A DNA stretch of 64,000 nucleotides from Candidatus Staskawiczbacteria bacterium. Lineage in GTDB: Bacteria > Patescibacteria > Paceibacteria > Paceibacterales > Staskawiczbacteraceae. Each line of letters opens with the position of its first letter. The stretch's first letter is position 1. The translations under genes were made by a program, and so were the position numbers. The notes under the pieces are model-generated. The model was not told the DNA's origin, ran no database searches, and saw only the letters and a program-made list of their open reading frames with translations. This document shows positions 26,311 through 34,998 of this stretch, in pieces. The DNA is taken from NCBI GenBank assembly GCA_903835075.1, contig CAILLM010000004.1, positions 144,850-208,849 of the forward strand, read 5' to 3'.

Positions 26311-27225
26311 ATGTTTTATTGGTTAGTAACAGCAATATTTGCTTATTTATTTTTTGGGTTTGCCTCATTGGCTGATAAGCTTGTTTTAAATGGAACGCCC
26401 GAGGGGATGTCACGCCCAAAAGCATATACTTTTTATGTTGGGATTTTTGGTTTGTTTGCAATTGCATTAATACCATTTATAAAATTTGTTTTTCCTAGCT
26501 CAATGGGGTGGACTTGGATTTTGTTAGATGCTTTGGTTCGCGTGTTTGGTTTGTATGCAATGTATTTAGCTATTTCAAAATTTGATGTTTCTAAAGTTAT
26601 TGCAACAATTGGTGCAACCCAGCCAATTTTTATTTTTATTTTAACGTGGATTTTTTGGGGAGCTCAAACTATGCAAGCAACAGAGATTTTAGCTTTTGCC
26701 TTTTTATTTTTAGGAAGTGTTATTATTTCTTTTGAAAAGAACATAAAATTTACAGCTGATTATTTGAAAATTACTATTTTTTCTTCCCTAATGTTTTCGT
26801 TTGATTATATTTTTGCTAAAGAGACCTATTCAAGCATGCCTTTTTTGTCGGGTGTTATTCTTATTCAGTTGGCAATAGCCCTGTTTGTTTTATTTTTCTT
26901 GTTTAGCAGGAAATCTAGACAAGAAATTTTTTCTAAACAAATAGTTTTAGAGAAAAGAAAGCAATGGATTTTTATGTTTGCACAAACAATTGGCGGCGCA
27001 GGTAATCTTTTGCAAGCTTTTGCTATATCCTTAGCGCCAGTAGTATTTTTAGCAACAATAAATTCATTAAGAGGGGTTCAGTACGCGTTTATTTTTATAG
27101 TGACTTTATTTACCTCTTATTTTTATCCAAAATTTTTGAAAGAAGATATATCTAAAAAAATAATTTTCCAAAAAGTTTTCTCTATTATATTAATTATTGC
27201 TGGCCTGGCGCTGCTAGCAGTTTAA
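26311..27225 (+). CDS. EamA/DMT family membrane transporter
   Basis: 304 aa from ATG 26311; an upstream in-frame TTG at 26254 overlaps the purA terminator and is rejected. About ten hydrophobic helices in two EamA-like halves: first half has FASLADKLVLNG and ends with IGATQPIFIFILTWIFWG; second half has FDYIFAKETYSSM and ends with a duplicated pattern. Such permeases export or import small metabolites. Substrate unknown. Stands alone between two terminators. Confidence 0.8.
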   Translation: MFYWLVTAIFAYLFFGFASLADKLVLNGTPEGMSRPKAYTFYVGIFGLFAIALIPFIKFVFPSSMGWTWILLDALVRVFGLYAMYLAISKFDVSKVIATIGATQPIFIFILTWIFWGAQTMQATEILAFAFLFLGSVIISFEKNIKFTADYLKITIFSSLMFSFDYIFAKETYSSMPFLSGVILIQLAIALFVLFFLFSRKSRQEIFSKQIVLEKRKQWIFMFAQTIGGAGNLLQAFAISLAPVVFLATINSLRGVQYAFIFIVTLFTSYFYPKFLKEDISKKIIFQKVFSIILIIAGLALLAV

Positions 27226-27234
27226 TTTTGTTTA

Positions 27235-27266
27235 AAAAAATCCCCCCGTTTTGCGGAGGGATTTTT
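27235..27266. terminator. Bidirectional terminator between convergent genes
   Basis: AAATCCCCCCG - TTTTG - CGGAGGGATTT with A and T tracts on both sides; serves the EamA gene and the SWIB gene. Confidence 0.85.
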
Positions 27267-27280
27267 ATTTGAATGCGATA

Positions 27281-27535
27281 TTATGACAAGTGTTTTGAAA
27301 CTAACTTTGTCATTTCAAACATATTTACTTCTGCTTTGCCAAAAACTGGTTTTAGTTTGTCGTCAGCAAAAATGTTTCTTTTGTTTTTTGGGTTTTGAAG
27401 ATCATTCTTCTTAATGTAGGCCCAAAGTTTTTTTACAACTTCACTCCTTGGCATAGGACCTTTTCCTACGACTGCTTCTAATTCAGCAGTAAGTTTTAAC
27501 GGCTTCATGAAAGCCGAATTTGCTTTTCCTGGCAT
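27281..27535 (-). CDS. SWIB/MDM2 domain protein
   Basis: 84 aa, almost entirely one SWIB domain: FMKPLKLTAELEAVVG, PRSEVVKKLWAYIKKNDLQN, NIFADDKLKPVFGKAEVNMFEMTKLV. In eukaryotes this fold occurs in chromatin remodellers; stand-alone copies occur in chlamydiae and some small-genome bacteria, where they may condense DNA or act on topoisomerase. Role here unknown. Confidence 0.9.
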   Translation of the reverse strand: MPGKANSAFMKPLKLTAELEAVVGKGPMPRSEVVKKLWAYIKKNDLQNPKNKRNIFADDKLKPVFGKAEVNMFEMTKLVSKHLS

Positions 27536-27727
27536 TTGATTTAAGAAACATTAAACATGAAATATGAAACTAATGTGTCAGATTTCAAGTTGTATGTTTC
27601 AATTAATTATCCTGATAGTTCAAGATAAATGTTTAATTATTAAGTGCCTATACTATAATGATTGCACATCTTCCCTTGTAAAGCAAGCGTGTCAATGATT
27701 TTTTGCGCATACTGAGCTTGCAAAAGC

Positions 27728-27783
27728 AAAAAAACTGCCCCGGAGAGAAGATTAGATGCAAGCATCTTTTCTTCTTCCGGGGC
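27728..27783 (-). terminator. Terminator of the small membrane protein gene
   Basis: Minus strand GCCCCGGA ... TCCGGGGC (arms extended by GAAGAT/ATCTTTTC pairing) followed by AG and seven T. Confidence 0.85.
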
Positions 27784-27800
27784 CTGGCGGCGGTTTCGGC

Positions 27801-27944
27801 TTATTGGCCGAAGAGCATTGCCACCCAAATTGGTCCTCCGCCAAAAACAGCAGAGATACCCACGACTAGTATGGCCATCACGAAGACGGCCTTCCAGTCG
27901 GTTTTTTTCCATTCGGGTTTGACGGCGGTGTGTGTGTTTTTCAT
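27801..27944 (-). CDS. 47-aa single-pass membrane protein
   Basis: ATG at 27942-27944 is chosen because it directly follows the CA-rich linker ACCCCAACCACCAACCAAACC; a longer frame begins at 27983 within the leader. N-terminal 20 residues are polar (KNTHTAVKPEWKKTDWK), followed by one hydrophobic helix (VFVMAILVVGISAVFGG). Own perfect promoter and terminator, so expression is real and probably strong. No family recognised. Confidence 0.7.
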   Translation of the reverse strand: MKNTHTAVKPEWKKTDWKAVFVMAILVVGISAVFGGGPIWVAMLFGQ

Positions 27945-27997
27945 GGTGGTTTGGTTGGTGGTTGGGGTGAGAACAGATGTCAATGTTCTACATATTA

Positions 27998-28026
27998 ATT
28001 ATAGCATAATAATAAACCGTTGTCAA
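27998..28026 (-). promoter_or_regulatory. Consensus promoter of the small membrane protein
   Basis: Minus strand TTGACA (28026-28021), 17 nt, TATAAT (28003-27998). Leader contains hairpin AGAACA/TGTTCT then a CA-rich linker to the ATG. Confidence 0.85.
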
Positions 28027-28098
28027 TAGCAGGGCATCTTGAGCTGATATTTTAGGTCTTGCACCCGCCTTTAAAAAGTAGTAAAATAAGGTAATAAT

Positions 28099-29244
28099 AT
28101 GAATAAGAATATTGTAATAAATGACCCTAATGAGGGCGTTTTAATTAAGGCGTTAGAAGAAAGAACTGACATTAAGGCTGAAAGAATAAAAAGGCTTTTG
28201 ACTTTGCCTGATTTAACTAAAAAGGATAATTCTCCTGTGAAGATTTTGGTTGACCGCATTTTAGAACTGCCAAGGTTTGCTGATTTTGATTTAATTGAAA
28301 TTCCCAAAATAGCAACCGTAGAAAAAGAATTTGATATTCTTAATTCTCCTAAAGACCACCCAACCAGAAGAGAAACCGACACATTTTTTATAGACAATAC
28401 CAACCACTTACGTACACAAATGACAGTAATGTGGTCTTATTATTTGAAAAATCCTGAAATTTTAGAAAAACTGGAAAAAGAAGGAGAAGTAAAAGCATTG
28501 TCTACGGGAATAGTTTTTAGAAAAGATGAAATTGATAGAAAACATTTTCCTGCTTTTCACCAAATTGACGGATTGTTAATTTGTAAAAAAGAAAAGAAAA
28601 TTATAACGCTAGATGACTTGAAGGAGGTTGAGAAAGACATGACAGAAAGCATTTTTGGAAAAGATATAGAGTACAGATTTTTGGTTGATTCATTCCCTTT
28701 TACAGACCCTTCGGTGCAAATTGAAATTATGTCTAATGGGGATTGGATGGAAGTTGTTGGTTCAGGTTTGGTGCATCCGCAAGTTTTAATAAATTTGGGC
28801 TTAGACCCAGAAGTTTATAATGGTTGGGCATTTGGTTTTGGAATTGAACGTTTGGCTATGGTAAAAATGGGGATTCCTGATATTAGAATTTTATGGTCTG
28901 GCGACGAAAGAATCACAAGTCAATTTAAAGACATAAATAGTAAATTTGCCCCAGTAAGTAAATTTCCATCAACTTCACGTGACATATCTTTTATAATTGA
29001 TAAAAACATAAACTTAAATAATTATTACGAGATTGTGCGCGACTTCGCTGAAAACTTAATTGAAGAAGTAAAATTAGTTGATGAATTTGAAGATGACGCA
29101 AAATTTGGAGCAGATAAGAAGAGCTATACTTTTAGAATTGTTTACTGCTCGCCAGAAAAAACTTTAACCAATGAAGAAGTAAATAAAATTCAAGACGAAA
29201 TTCGCGCAGAAACAGTTAAGGAATTAAATGCAGTATTAAGATAA
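28099..29244 (+). CDS. pheS: Phenylalanyl-tRNA synthetase: PheS catalytic core fused to an FDX-ACB domain
   Basis: 381 aa. Residues about 85-290 are the class II catalytic core: HPTRRETDTFFI, motif 2 FRKDEIDRKHFPAFHQIDG, FPFTDPSVQIEI, VVGSGLVHPQVL and motif 3 GWAFGFGIERLAMVKMGIPD. Residues about 290-381 (PSTSRDISFIIDKN ... KSYTFRIVYCSPEKTLTNEEVN) form a ferredoxin-fold anticodon-binding domain, normally the C-terminus of PheT. The N-terminal coiled coil of bacterial PheS is lacking. No pheT lies nearby. Domain order equals that of monomeric mitochondrial PheRS, so it may charge tRNA-Phe alone. Confidence 0.9.
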   Translation: MNKNIVINDPNEGVLIKALEERTDIKAERIKRLLTLPDLTKKDNSPVKILVDRILELPRFADFDLIEIPKIATVEKEFDILNSPKDHPTRRETDTFFIDNTNHLRTQMTVMWSYYLKNPEILEKLEKEGEVKALSTGIVFRKDEIDRKHFPAFHQIDGLLICKKEKKIITLDDLKEVEKDMTESIFGKDIEYRFLVDSFPFTDPSVQIEIMSNGDWMEVVGSGLVHPQVLINLGLDPEVYNGWAFGFGIERLAMVKMGIPDIRILWSGDERITSQFKDINSKFAPVSKFPSTSRDISFIIDKNINLNNYYEIVRDFAENLIEEVKLVDEFEDDAKFGADKKSYTFRIVYCSPEKTLTNEEVNKIQDEIRAETVKELNAVLR

Positions 29245-29247
29245 AAT

Positions 29248-29766
29248 ATGCCTTACAAAGAAGATATATTAGAAAAAGAGGGCGAAGCAGTTGAAGGAAC
29301 TGTTGAAATTTGGAAACACGAATTGCCCGAAACGATTAGGGATGTTTCAGGAAAAATGATTTTAAAAGAAGAAAAATTTAAACAGTATGATGGAGAAATA
29401 ATAAGACTGGCCGAAATTGATGGTTGGGAAGAGGAAGTTATTAAGGGGCTAAAAGACAAAAAAGAATCTAATAATTTTTGGGTAATGTTTTCGTCAACCG
29501 AAGCTGAGGCGGCCTTTAACGGTGGCGATGGAATGGTTATGACTTCGGGTTTTAAACCATTCTATATTAATGCACGATATGATAATGCTTGGAGTCGCAT
29601 GTGCGAACAGTTTCCCGAAGATATCAAAAGATCTGTAGAGCTTACTGATGGTCAATTTGATAGGGAAGACCGCCAAATGTCAGAAGAAGAAAAAGAATCA
29701 TTCAGCAGGTTGGCACTTTATTTGAATGAACAAGAAAAAATTTCAGCAGCGTTTCTTTGGCAATAA
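29248..29766 (+). CDS. Hypothetical acidic protein
   Basis: 172 aa, strongly acidic (many Glu and Asp), no membrane segment or known motif. Three nt after pheS and 29 nt before gyrB, so part of one transcript. NNFWVMFSSTEAEAAFNGGDG and EEKESFSRLALYLNEQEKISAAF suggest a mixed alpha/beta soluble protein. Not recognised. Confidence 0.7.
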   Translation: MPYKEDILEKEGEAVEGTVEIWKHELPETIRDVSGKMILKEEKFKQYDGEIIRLAEIDGWEEEVIKGLKDKKESNNFWVMFSSTEAEAAFNGGDGMVMTSGFKPFYINARYDNAWSRMCEQFPEDIKRSVELTDGQFDREDRQMSEEEKESFSRLALYLNEQEKISAAFLWQ

Positions 29767-29795
29767 TTTAAATTTAAAAAATAGTAAAAGATAAT

Positions 29796-31943
29796 ATGAA
29801 ACTAAACATAAAATCCCACGAGGACGAGGTGGAGAAAAAAACAATAGCAAAGTCGGAAAAAAATCTGGCGACAAAAAAAGTAGAAACAAAAAAAGCAGAA
29901 AAACCTGCTAAGGTTTTAGCCGAAAAGAAAGAAAAAGCAGAAGCAAAAAAGGATGAGCGAAAAACAGAAGTCGAAGACAAAAAAGTTTCATCGGTTTTGT
30001 CTAAAGAAGAACCTAAAATTGAAGCTAAGAAAGTTAGGAAAGAAGGGGAATATACTGCCAAAGATATTTATGTCTTAAAGGGTTTAGAGCCTGTTAGATT
30101 GCGTCCTGGAATGTATATTGGTTCAACTGGTGTTGATGGTTTGCATCACTTAATTTGGGAGGTTGTAGACAACTGTTTAGATGAAGCAATGGCTGGATAT
30201 GCAAAAAATATTGAAGTAACTTTATTGCCAGAAAATAGAGTAAGTATTTCAGATGATGGTAGGGGAATTCCAGTTGAAAAACACCCAGACACAGGCAAAT
30301 CTACATTAGAAACAGTTTTAACAACCTTGCATGCGGGCGGAAAATTTGGAGGAGAAGCTTATAAGGTTTCAGGAGGTTTGCATGGAGTTGGTATTTCAGT
30401 TGTTTGTGCGTTGTCTAATTATATGCAAGCTGAAGTTCGTAGAGATGGCGGAGTTTACCAACAAGAATATTATAGGGGAGTACCAAAAGGCCCAGTAAAA
30501 AAAGTTGGTGAATCAAAAACATCGGGAACAACTCAAACTTTTGAAGCAGATGATACAATTTTTTCAAAAATAGAATACAATCCAAAAACAATTTTAAACC
30601 ACTTAAGGCAACAAGCTTATTTAACAAAAGGAGTTAGAATCACCTTTAACGACAAAAGGAAAAAGGACGAAGAATCAAGTTACACTTTTTATTTTGAGGG
30701 AGGTGTTGGTTCTTATGTAAAATATTTGCTTGGTGGGAATACTGCAAGGCACTCAAACATATTTTCAGTGGCGGGAGAAAAAGACGGCATTGCTGTTGAA
30801 GTAGCCTTTCAATACACGCAAGAAATGGAATGCACAGAAGAATCTTTTGCAAATAATATTTATACAGTAGAAGGAGGAACGCACGTTTCTGGTTTTAGAA
30901 CTGCGCTAACAAGGTCTTTAAACGATTATGCTAGACGTGAAGGCTTCTTAAAAGAAAAAGATGAAAACTTTTCTGGAGATGATGTGCGTGAAGGTTTAAC
31001 CGCCGTTGTATCTGTAAAAATACGTACGCCTCAATTTGAAGGACAAACAAAAGCTAAATTAGGAAACCCAGAAGCAAAAGCCGCAGTTGAAGCTGCAACA
31101 TCAGAAGGACTGTCTGACTATTTGGAAAGAAATCCCTCAGACGCCAAGGCAATTATAGAAAATTGTTTGTTGGCAACGAAGGCAAGATTGGCCGCAAAAG
31201 CTGCCAGACAAACAGTGCTAAGAAAGGGAGCTTTGGAGGGATTGGCATTGCCAGGAAAATTGGCAGATTGCTTATCCCGCAAACCAGAAGAATCAGAAAT
31301 TTATATTGTTGAGGGAGATTCTGCTGGAGGCAGTTCAAAACAGGCTAGAGATAGAAGATTTCAAGCAATTTTACCTTTGCGTGGAAAGATTTTGAATGTA
31401 GAAAGGGCAAGATTAGATAAAATGTTAGCCTCAAAAGAAATTAAGGCCTTAATTATTGCCATGGGAACTGGAATTGGTGAAGACTTTGATATTGAAAAAT
31501 TAAGATATCACCGCATTGTTATTATGACTGATGCTGACGTTGACGGCGCTCACATTAGAACTTTGCTTTTAACATTCTTTTATAGACACTTTAAGCCAGT
31601 TGTTGAAGCAGGCCACATTTATATTGCTCAACCACCGCTATATAAAGTTTCATTTGGAAAAAATTCTCAGTATGCCTATACCGATGAACAGCGTGATAAA
31701 ATTTTAAAAGACATGGGAAAAACAACAGCTACAATTCAACGATACAAGGGTTTAGGAGAAATGAATCCCGAACAACTTTGGGAAACAACAATGAATCCCG
31801 AAAACAGAACTTTATTGCAAGTTGCAGTTGAAGAACCACGTGACGCAGATAAAACTTTGGATATATTAATGGGTGAGGAAGTTGAACCAAGAAAGAAATT
31901 TATTCAAACCCACGCTAAGGCAGCTAAAAACATAGACACTTAG
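29796..31943 (+). CDS. gyrB: DNA gyrase subunit B
   Basis: 715 aa. The first about 85 residues are a Lys/Glu/Ala-rich extension; the gyrase proper begins YTAKDIYVLKGLEPVRLRPGMYIGS (motif spread over two segments). GHKL ATPase: EVVDNCLDEA, DDGRGIPV, GGLHGVGISVV. Toprim: EGDSAGGSSKQ and MTDADVDGAHIR. C-terminal QRYKGLGEMNPEQLWETTM. Introduces supercoils with GyrA (outside the window). ParE is the alternative but no parC is adjacent. The basic-acidic N-terminal tail is unusual for GyrB. Confidence 0.92.
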   Translation: MKLNIKSHEDEVEKKTIAKSEKNLATKKVETKKAEKPAKVLAEKKEKAEAKKDERKTEVEDKKVSSVLSKEEPKIEAKKVRKEGEYTAKDIYVLKGLEPVRLRPGMYIGSTGVDGLHHLIWEVVDNCLDEAMAGYAKNIEVTLLPENRVSISDDGRGIPVEKHPDTGKSTLETVLTTLHAGGKFGGEAYKVSGGLHGVGISVVCALSNYMQAEVRRDGGVYQQEYYRGVPKGPVKKVGESKTSGTTQTFEADDTIFSKIEYNPKTILNHLRQQAYLTKGVRITFNDKRKKDEESSYTFYFEGGVGSYVKYLLGGNTARHSNIFSVAGEKDGIAVEVAFQYTQEMECTEESFANNIYTVEGGTHVSGFRTALTRSLNDYARREGFLKEKDENFSGDDVREGLTAVVSVKIRTPQFEGQTKAKLGNPEAKAAVEAATSEGLSDYLERNPSDAKAIIENCLLATKARLAAKAARQTVLRKGALEGLALPGKLADCLSRKPEESEIYIVEGDSAGGSSKQARDRRFQAILPLRGKILNVERARLDKMLASKEIKALIIAMGTGIGEDFDIEKLRYHRIVIMTDADVDGAHIRTLLLTFFYRHFKPVVEAGHIYIAQPPLYKVSFGKNSQYAYTDEQRDKILKDMGKTTATIQRYKGLGEMNPEQLWETTMNPENRTLLQVAVEEPRDADKTLDILMGEEVEPRKKFIQTHAKAAKNIDT

Positions 31944-31962
31944 AAATTAAAAATTATTACTT

Positions 31963-32220
31963 ATGGTATTTGATCAATTTAAAAAAATGGCGGAGTTAAA
32001 AAAACTCCAAGACAGTTTTAAAAAAGAAAAAGAAGTTGTTGAACGAGATGGAATTTCTGTTGAGATCAATGGGGGTTTTGAAATAGAAAATATAAAGTTA
32101 AATCCCGAATTAAGCACGGAAAAACAGCAGGAAATTTTGAAAAGGTGCTTGAATGAAGCTAGGGAAACTATACAAAAGCGTTTGGCTAAAATGATGATGG
32201 CCTCGGGGATAGGTTTCTAA
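31963..32220 (+). CDS. YbaB/EbfC family nucleoid-associated protein
   Basis: 85 aa. Starts MVFDQFKKMAELKKLQDSFK, then the short beta region ISVEINGGFEIENIKLNPEL and C-terminal helix RLAKMMMASGIGF, matching YbaB dimers that bind DNA. Shorter than the usual 100-110 residues. Follows gyrB by 19 nt. Confidence 0.8.
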   Translation: MVFDQFKKMAELKKLQDSFKKEKEVVERDGISVEINGGFEIENIKLNPELSTEKQQEILKRCLNEARETIQKRLAKMMMASGIGF

Positions 32221-32223
32221 TTC

Positions 32224-32252
32224 TTGACAACAAAAGTAAAATCGGCTATTAT
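32224..32252 (+). promoter_or_regulatory. secE-nusG promoter
   Basis: TTGACA (32224-32229), 17 nt, TATTAT (32247-32252). A leader of about 40 nt follows and contains a terminator-like hairpin. Confidence 0.8.
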
Positions 32253-32271
32253 TACCATGTAAACATAAATA

Positions 32272-32290
32272 GCCGCCTTGGGGCGGTTTT
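32272..32290 (+). terminator. Terminator-like hairpin in the secE leader
   Basis: CCGCC - TTGG - GGCGG followed by T4, ending 8 nt before the secE ATG. It may attenuate the operon. Confidence 0.55.
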
Positions 32291-32297
32291 AAAAACC

Positions 32298-32492
32298 ATG
32301 ACAATTACGCAAAAAATAAATGTATTTTTTAAAGAAGTATGGGTTGAAATGAAAAGGGTCAGTTGGCTTTCTAATAAAGATGTTTTAAAGTATACAGGAA
32401 TTGTATTCGCAGTAGTAATAATTTCAGCTGCCTTTTTGGGCGGTTTAGATTATATTTTTACAGAAATTATTAAGATTTTAATTTTAAGGTAA
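32298..32492 (+). CDS. secE: Preprotein translocase subunit SecE
   Basis: 64 aa. Amphipathic helix FFKEVWVEMKRVSWLSNKDV, which contacts SecY, then a single transmembrane helix (IVFAVVIISAAFLGGLDYIF). Minimal single-span form usual outside enterobacteria. nusG begins 1 nt after the stop, the classic secE-nusG pair. Confidence 0.95.
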   Translation: MTITQKINVFFKEVWVEMKRVSWLSNKDVLKYTGIVFAVVIISAAFLGGLDYIFTEIIKILILR

Positions 32493-32493
32493 T

Positions 32494-33042
32494 ATGCCAA
32501 AACAAGTCATAGAACAAGAGAAAAATTGGTACGTTATTCATACCTATTCAGGATATGAAGATGCTGTTGCAAAAAATCTTAAACAAAGAATTGAGAGTTT
32601 GGGCATGGAAGATCAAATTTTCAATGTTATAGTTCCAAAAGAAAAAAAGATTAAAATAAAAAACGGAAAAAGAAAAACCATTGAAGAAAAAATTTATCCA
32701 GGATATGTTTTGGTTCAAATGGTAGTTAATGATGAATCTTGGTATGTTGTTAGAAACACTCCAAGAGTCACAGGATTTTTGGGAGCAGGAACAACCCCAA
32801 TTCCAGTTTCAAAAGTTGAAATGGATGATTTAATGAAAAGAATGGAAGTTGGCGAACCAGAATTTACAATTGACTTTGAAGTTGGAGGAATGGTTAAAAT
32901 TGTTGATGGACCATTTAAAGGTTTTGAAGCAAAAGTTTCAGAAGTTGATAGAGAAAGAGGCAAAATCAAAGTATTGGTAAATATGTTTGGAAGAGACACA
33001 TCGGTAGAGTTAGATTCATTACAAATAAAAAAATCAGAATAA
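32494..33042 (+). CDS. nusG: Transcription termination/antitermination factor NusG
   Basis: 182 aa. NGN domain: WYVIHTYSGYEDAVAKNLKQRIE, PGYVLVQMVVNDESWYVVRN, VTGFLGAG; KOW domain: GGMVKIVDGPFKGFEAKVSEVDRE. Binds RNA polymerase and couples to NusE/ribosome or Rho. Lies between secE and rplK as in most bacteria. Confidence 0.97.
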   Translation: MPKQVIEQEKNWYVIHTYSGYEDAVAKNLKQRIESLGMEDQIFNVIVPKEKKIKIKNGKRKTIEEKIYPGYVLVQMVVNDESWYVVRNTPRVTGFLGAGTTPIPVSKVEMDDLMKRMEVGEPEFTIDFEVGGMVKIVDGPFKGFEAKVSEVDRERGKIKVLVNMFGRDTSVELDSLQIKKSE

Positions 33043-33123
33043 TCGATAGCTAATTAACACATTGCCTTGGCTTATCCAATATTTATTGTATCTGTCACTA
33101 CATAGTGTGTAATTAAAAAAAAT

Positions 33124-33549
33124 ATGGCAAAAGAAATTAAAGCCGTAGTAAAGGTACAAATTCAAGCCGGCAAAGCAACACCAGCACCTCCAATTGGACC
33201 AGCATTGGCTCCTCATGGATTAAACATTGCAGAGTTCTGTCAAAAGTTTAATGCAGCAACTCAAGAAATGTCTGGTTACACAATTCCAGCTGAAGTGACA
33301 ATTTTTAAAGATAGAAGTTTTTCTTTCATATTAAAAACACCTTTGGCCGCAGAATTAATTAGAAAAGCAATTGGAATTGAAAAGGGTTCAGGAACTCCAA
33401 ATAAAACAAAAGTTGGAAAAATTACCAAAGCTCAATTAGCAGAAATAGCAAAGAAAAAAATGCCTGATTTAAACACTACAGACATAGAACAAGCAATTAA
33501 AATAATTGCCGGCACAGCTAAAAATATGGGAGTTGAAGTAAAAGACTAG
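33124..33549 (+). CDS. rplK: 50S ribosomal protein L11
   Basis: 141 aa, standard length. KVQIQAGKATPAPPIGPALAPHG, EMSGYTIPAEVTIF, GTAKNMGVEV. Forms the GTPase-associated centre with 23S rRNA. In most bacteria rplA follows; here a terminator and an unrelated gene follow instead. The 81-nt gap after nusG contains an imperfect inverted repeat (TAATTAACACA with TGTGTAATTA). Confidence 0.97.
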   Translation: MAKEIKAVVKVQIQAGKATPAPPIGPALAPHGLNIAEFCQKFNAATQEMSGYTIPAEVTIFKDRSFSFILKTPLAAELIRKAIGIEKGSGTPNKTKVGKITKAQLAEIAKKKMPDLNTTDIEQAIKIIAGTAKNMGVEVKD

Positions 33550-33566
33550 CGCAAGCTAGTTTTTTA
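33545..33566 (+). terminator. Terminator after rplK
   Basis: ACTAGC - GCAA - GCTAGT followed by T6; the rplK stop codon is inside the stem. Confidence 0.9.
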
Positions 33567-33593
33567 TTGATTAGTAAAATAATTTTTAAAACA

Positions 33594-34919
33594 ATGGATA
33601 ATGAGCCAAAATTAGACAATAGGCCCGATGACGAATTAAAGAAATTTACTAAGGATTATTCTTCTTGGGGTAGAGATGAACTTACTGAAAAAATTAGATT
33701 TTATAGGGAAAAAGGCGAGCAATTAAGTCCTGAACAGAAAAAATCTAAAATTGATGAAGAAAGAAGAAAGTTTTTTGGGGAACAGCAGGAACTTTACAAT
33801 GAATTTAAGTCTGATTTAGAAAATGGCGCCCGATCAGTTAAGGGGCTGTCAGAAAAATATCATGCTTTTTTTGTGCATGCTATGCCTGTGGTTGAGCATC
33901 TTAAGGCAAATACAGGCATGAATAATAATGTTTCTCCAGAACAAATGACAGTAGAGGAAAAAATCGATGCTCTTATAAATATATCTCCAACGGTTTCTGC
34001 TTCAGCTATTAAGCCAGAGGAAGGAAAAATAGCAACCATGTATCCTTTTGGACTATTGATCAGGGAAGGAGTTATTTTGAGTGCTTATAGGAATGATGCA
34101 GGAACTTTTGCGGAAGATGTTACTAAAAGAAAATCTAAGCATGACCCAGAAGCTCAAGTTACCTCTGTACAAAGAAACATAGAAAGAAAGATAGACATAG
34201 CCATTGGAGATGCTAACCCAGAGCATGATGAGTATGTTGGATTCGGTGCTAAAGATGGAATAAATGAATTTGTAGTTGAGCAACCAGTTTTTGATGCTTT
34301 TTACATAAATCTTGATTCTGCACAGATTGGAAACGACGAGAGGGAAGAAGTAAAAAAAATTATTTTTGAAAAATATCCGAATATTCCAGTGGTATTGGTT
34401 GGAGGGGGCGGAAAAATTATCTCATTTGAAGCAGAAAAAAGAAATGGAGTTTTTGAACAACATAAAAAAAATGAATATGAATTACCTAAAAAAGAAAATT
34501 CTATGGCTGTGGACAAGGCAGTTGGAACGTCGTATTTTTTATGTGATTTGGAAAAAATTGCCTCTGTTTTTCCCACAATAGAGGGCATTCTTAAAAAAAG
34601 AGATGCACTCAGTTTCTCTTTTTTGGGTAAAGAAGGTTTCCAGACTATTAAAGATGGATTAACTAATAATGAGGCCGGGAAACATGAGTTTATTGCATTT
34701 ATTGAAAAATATGCCGAAGATGCTAAGGGCCAGTATAAATCTCGTCGTGTTAAAACCGCAAGGAGCGACGACTTTGCCACGTTTTCCATTCTAAAAAAAG
34801 ACTATGAAGAATGGAGAAATAATTTTAAAGATGGAATTCGTGGTCTTTCCAGCGCTGCCATTGAGGCGGGTGATTTAAATTTTGCGGCAAATTTATTGGA
34901 AGTGGTAGACGAGTTATAA
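33594..34919 (+). CDS. Hypothetical protein
   Basis: 441 aa from ATG 33594; an in-frame ATG at 33567 overlaps the rplK terminator and is less likely. Hydrophilic, no signal peptide or membrane helix. Lys/Glu-rich helical N-terminal 100 residues, then an alpha/beta part with YINLDSAQIGND, FEKYPNIPVVLVGGGGKIISFE and EYELPKKENSMAVDKAVGTSYF. Not recognised. Single gene with its own terminator. Confidence 0.75.
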   Translation: MDNEPKLDNRPDDELKKFTKDYSSWGRDELTEKIRFYREKGEQLSPEQKKSKIDEERRKFFGEQQELYNEFKSDLENGARSVKGLSEKYHAFFVHAMPVVEHLKANTGMNNNVSPEQMTVEEKIDALINISPTVSASAIKPEEGKIATMYPFGLLIREGVILSAYRNDAGTFAEDVTKRKSKHDPEAQVTSVQRNIERKIDIAIGDANPEHDEYVGFGAKDGINEFVVEQPVFDAFYINLDSAQIGNDEREEVKKIIFEKYPNIPVVLVGGGGKIISFEAEKRNGVFEQHKKNEYELPKKENSMAVDKAVGTSYFLCDLEKIASVFPTIEGILKKRDALSFSFLGKEGFQTIKDGLTNNEAGKHEFIAFIEKYAEDAKGQYKSRRVKTARSDDFATFSILKKDYEEWRNNFKDGIRGLSSAAIEAGDLNFAANLLEVVDEL

Positions 34920-34931
34920 TTTTAGACATTC

Positions 34932-34960
34932 AACAATCTCATAAGTGAGATTGTTTTTTT
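34932..34960 (+). terminator. Terminator after the 33594 gene
   Basis: AACAATCTCA - TAAG - TGAGATTGTT with T8. Confidence 0.92.
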
Positions 34961-34998
34961 GTAAAAAAAGATTCCCAGTGCAGGGCAAAGGGAATTGC

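Noticed and set aside
27703..28029. 108-codon plus-strand frame across 27.7-28.0 kb
   Set aside because: It crosses a minus-strand terminator, the membrane protein gene and its consensus promoter; composition is not protein-like.
32272..32290. Intrinsic terminator separating the YbaB gene from secE
   Set aside because: It lies downstream of the secE promoter and within its leader, so attenuation of secE is the better reading.
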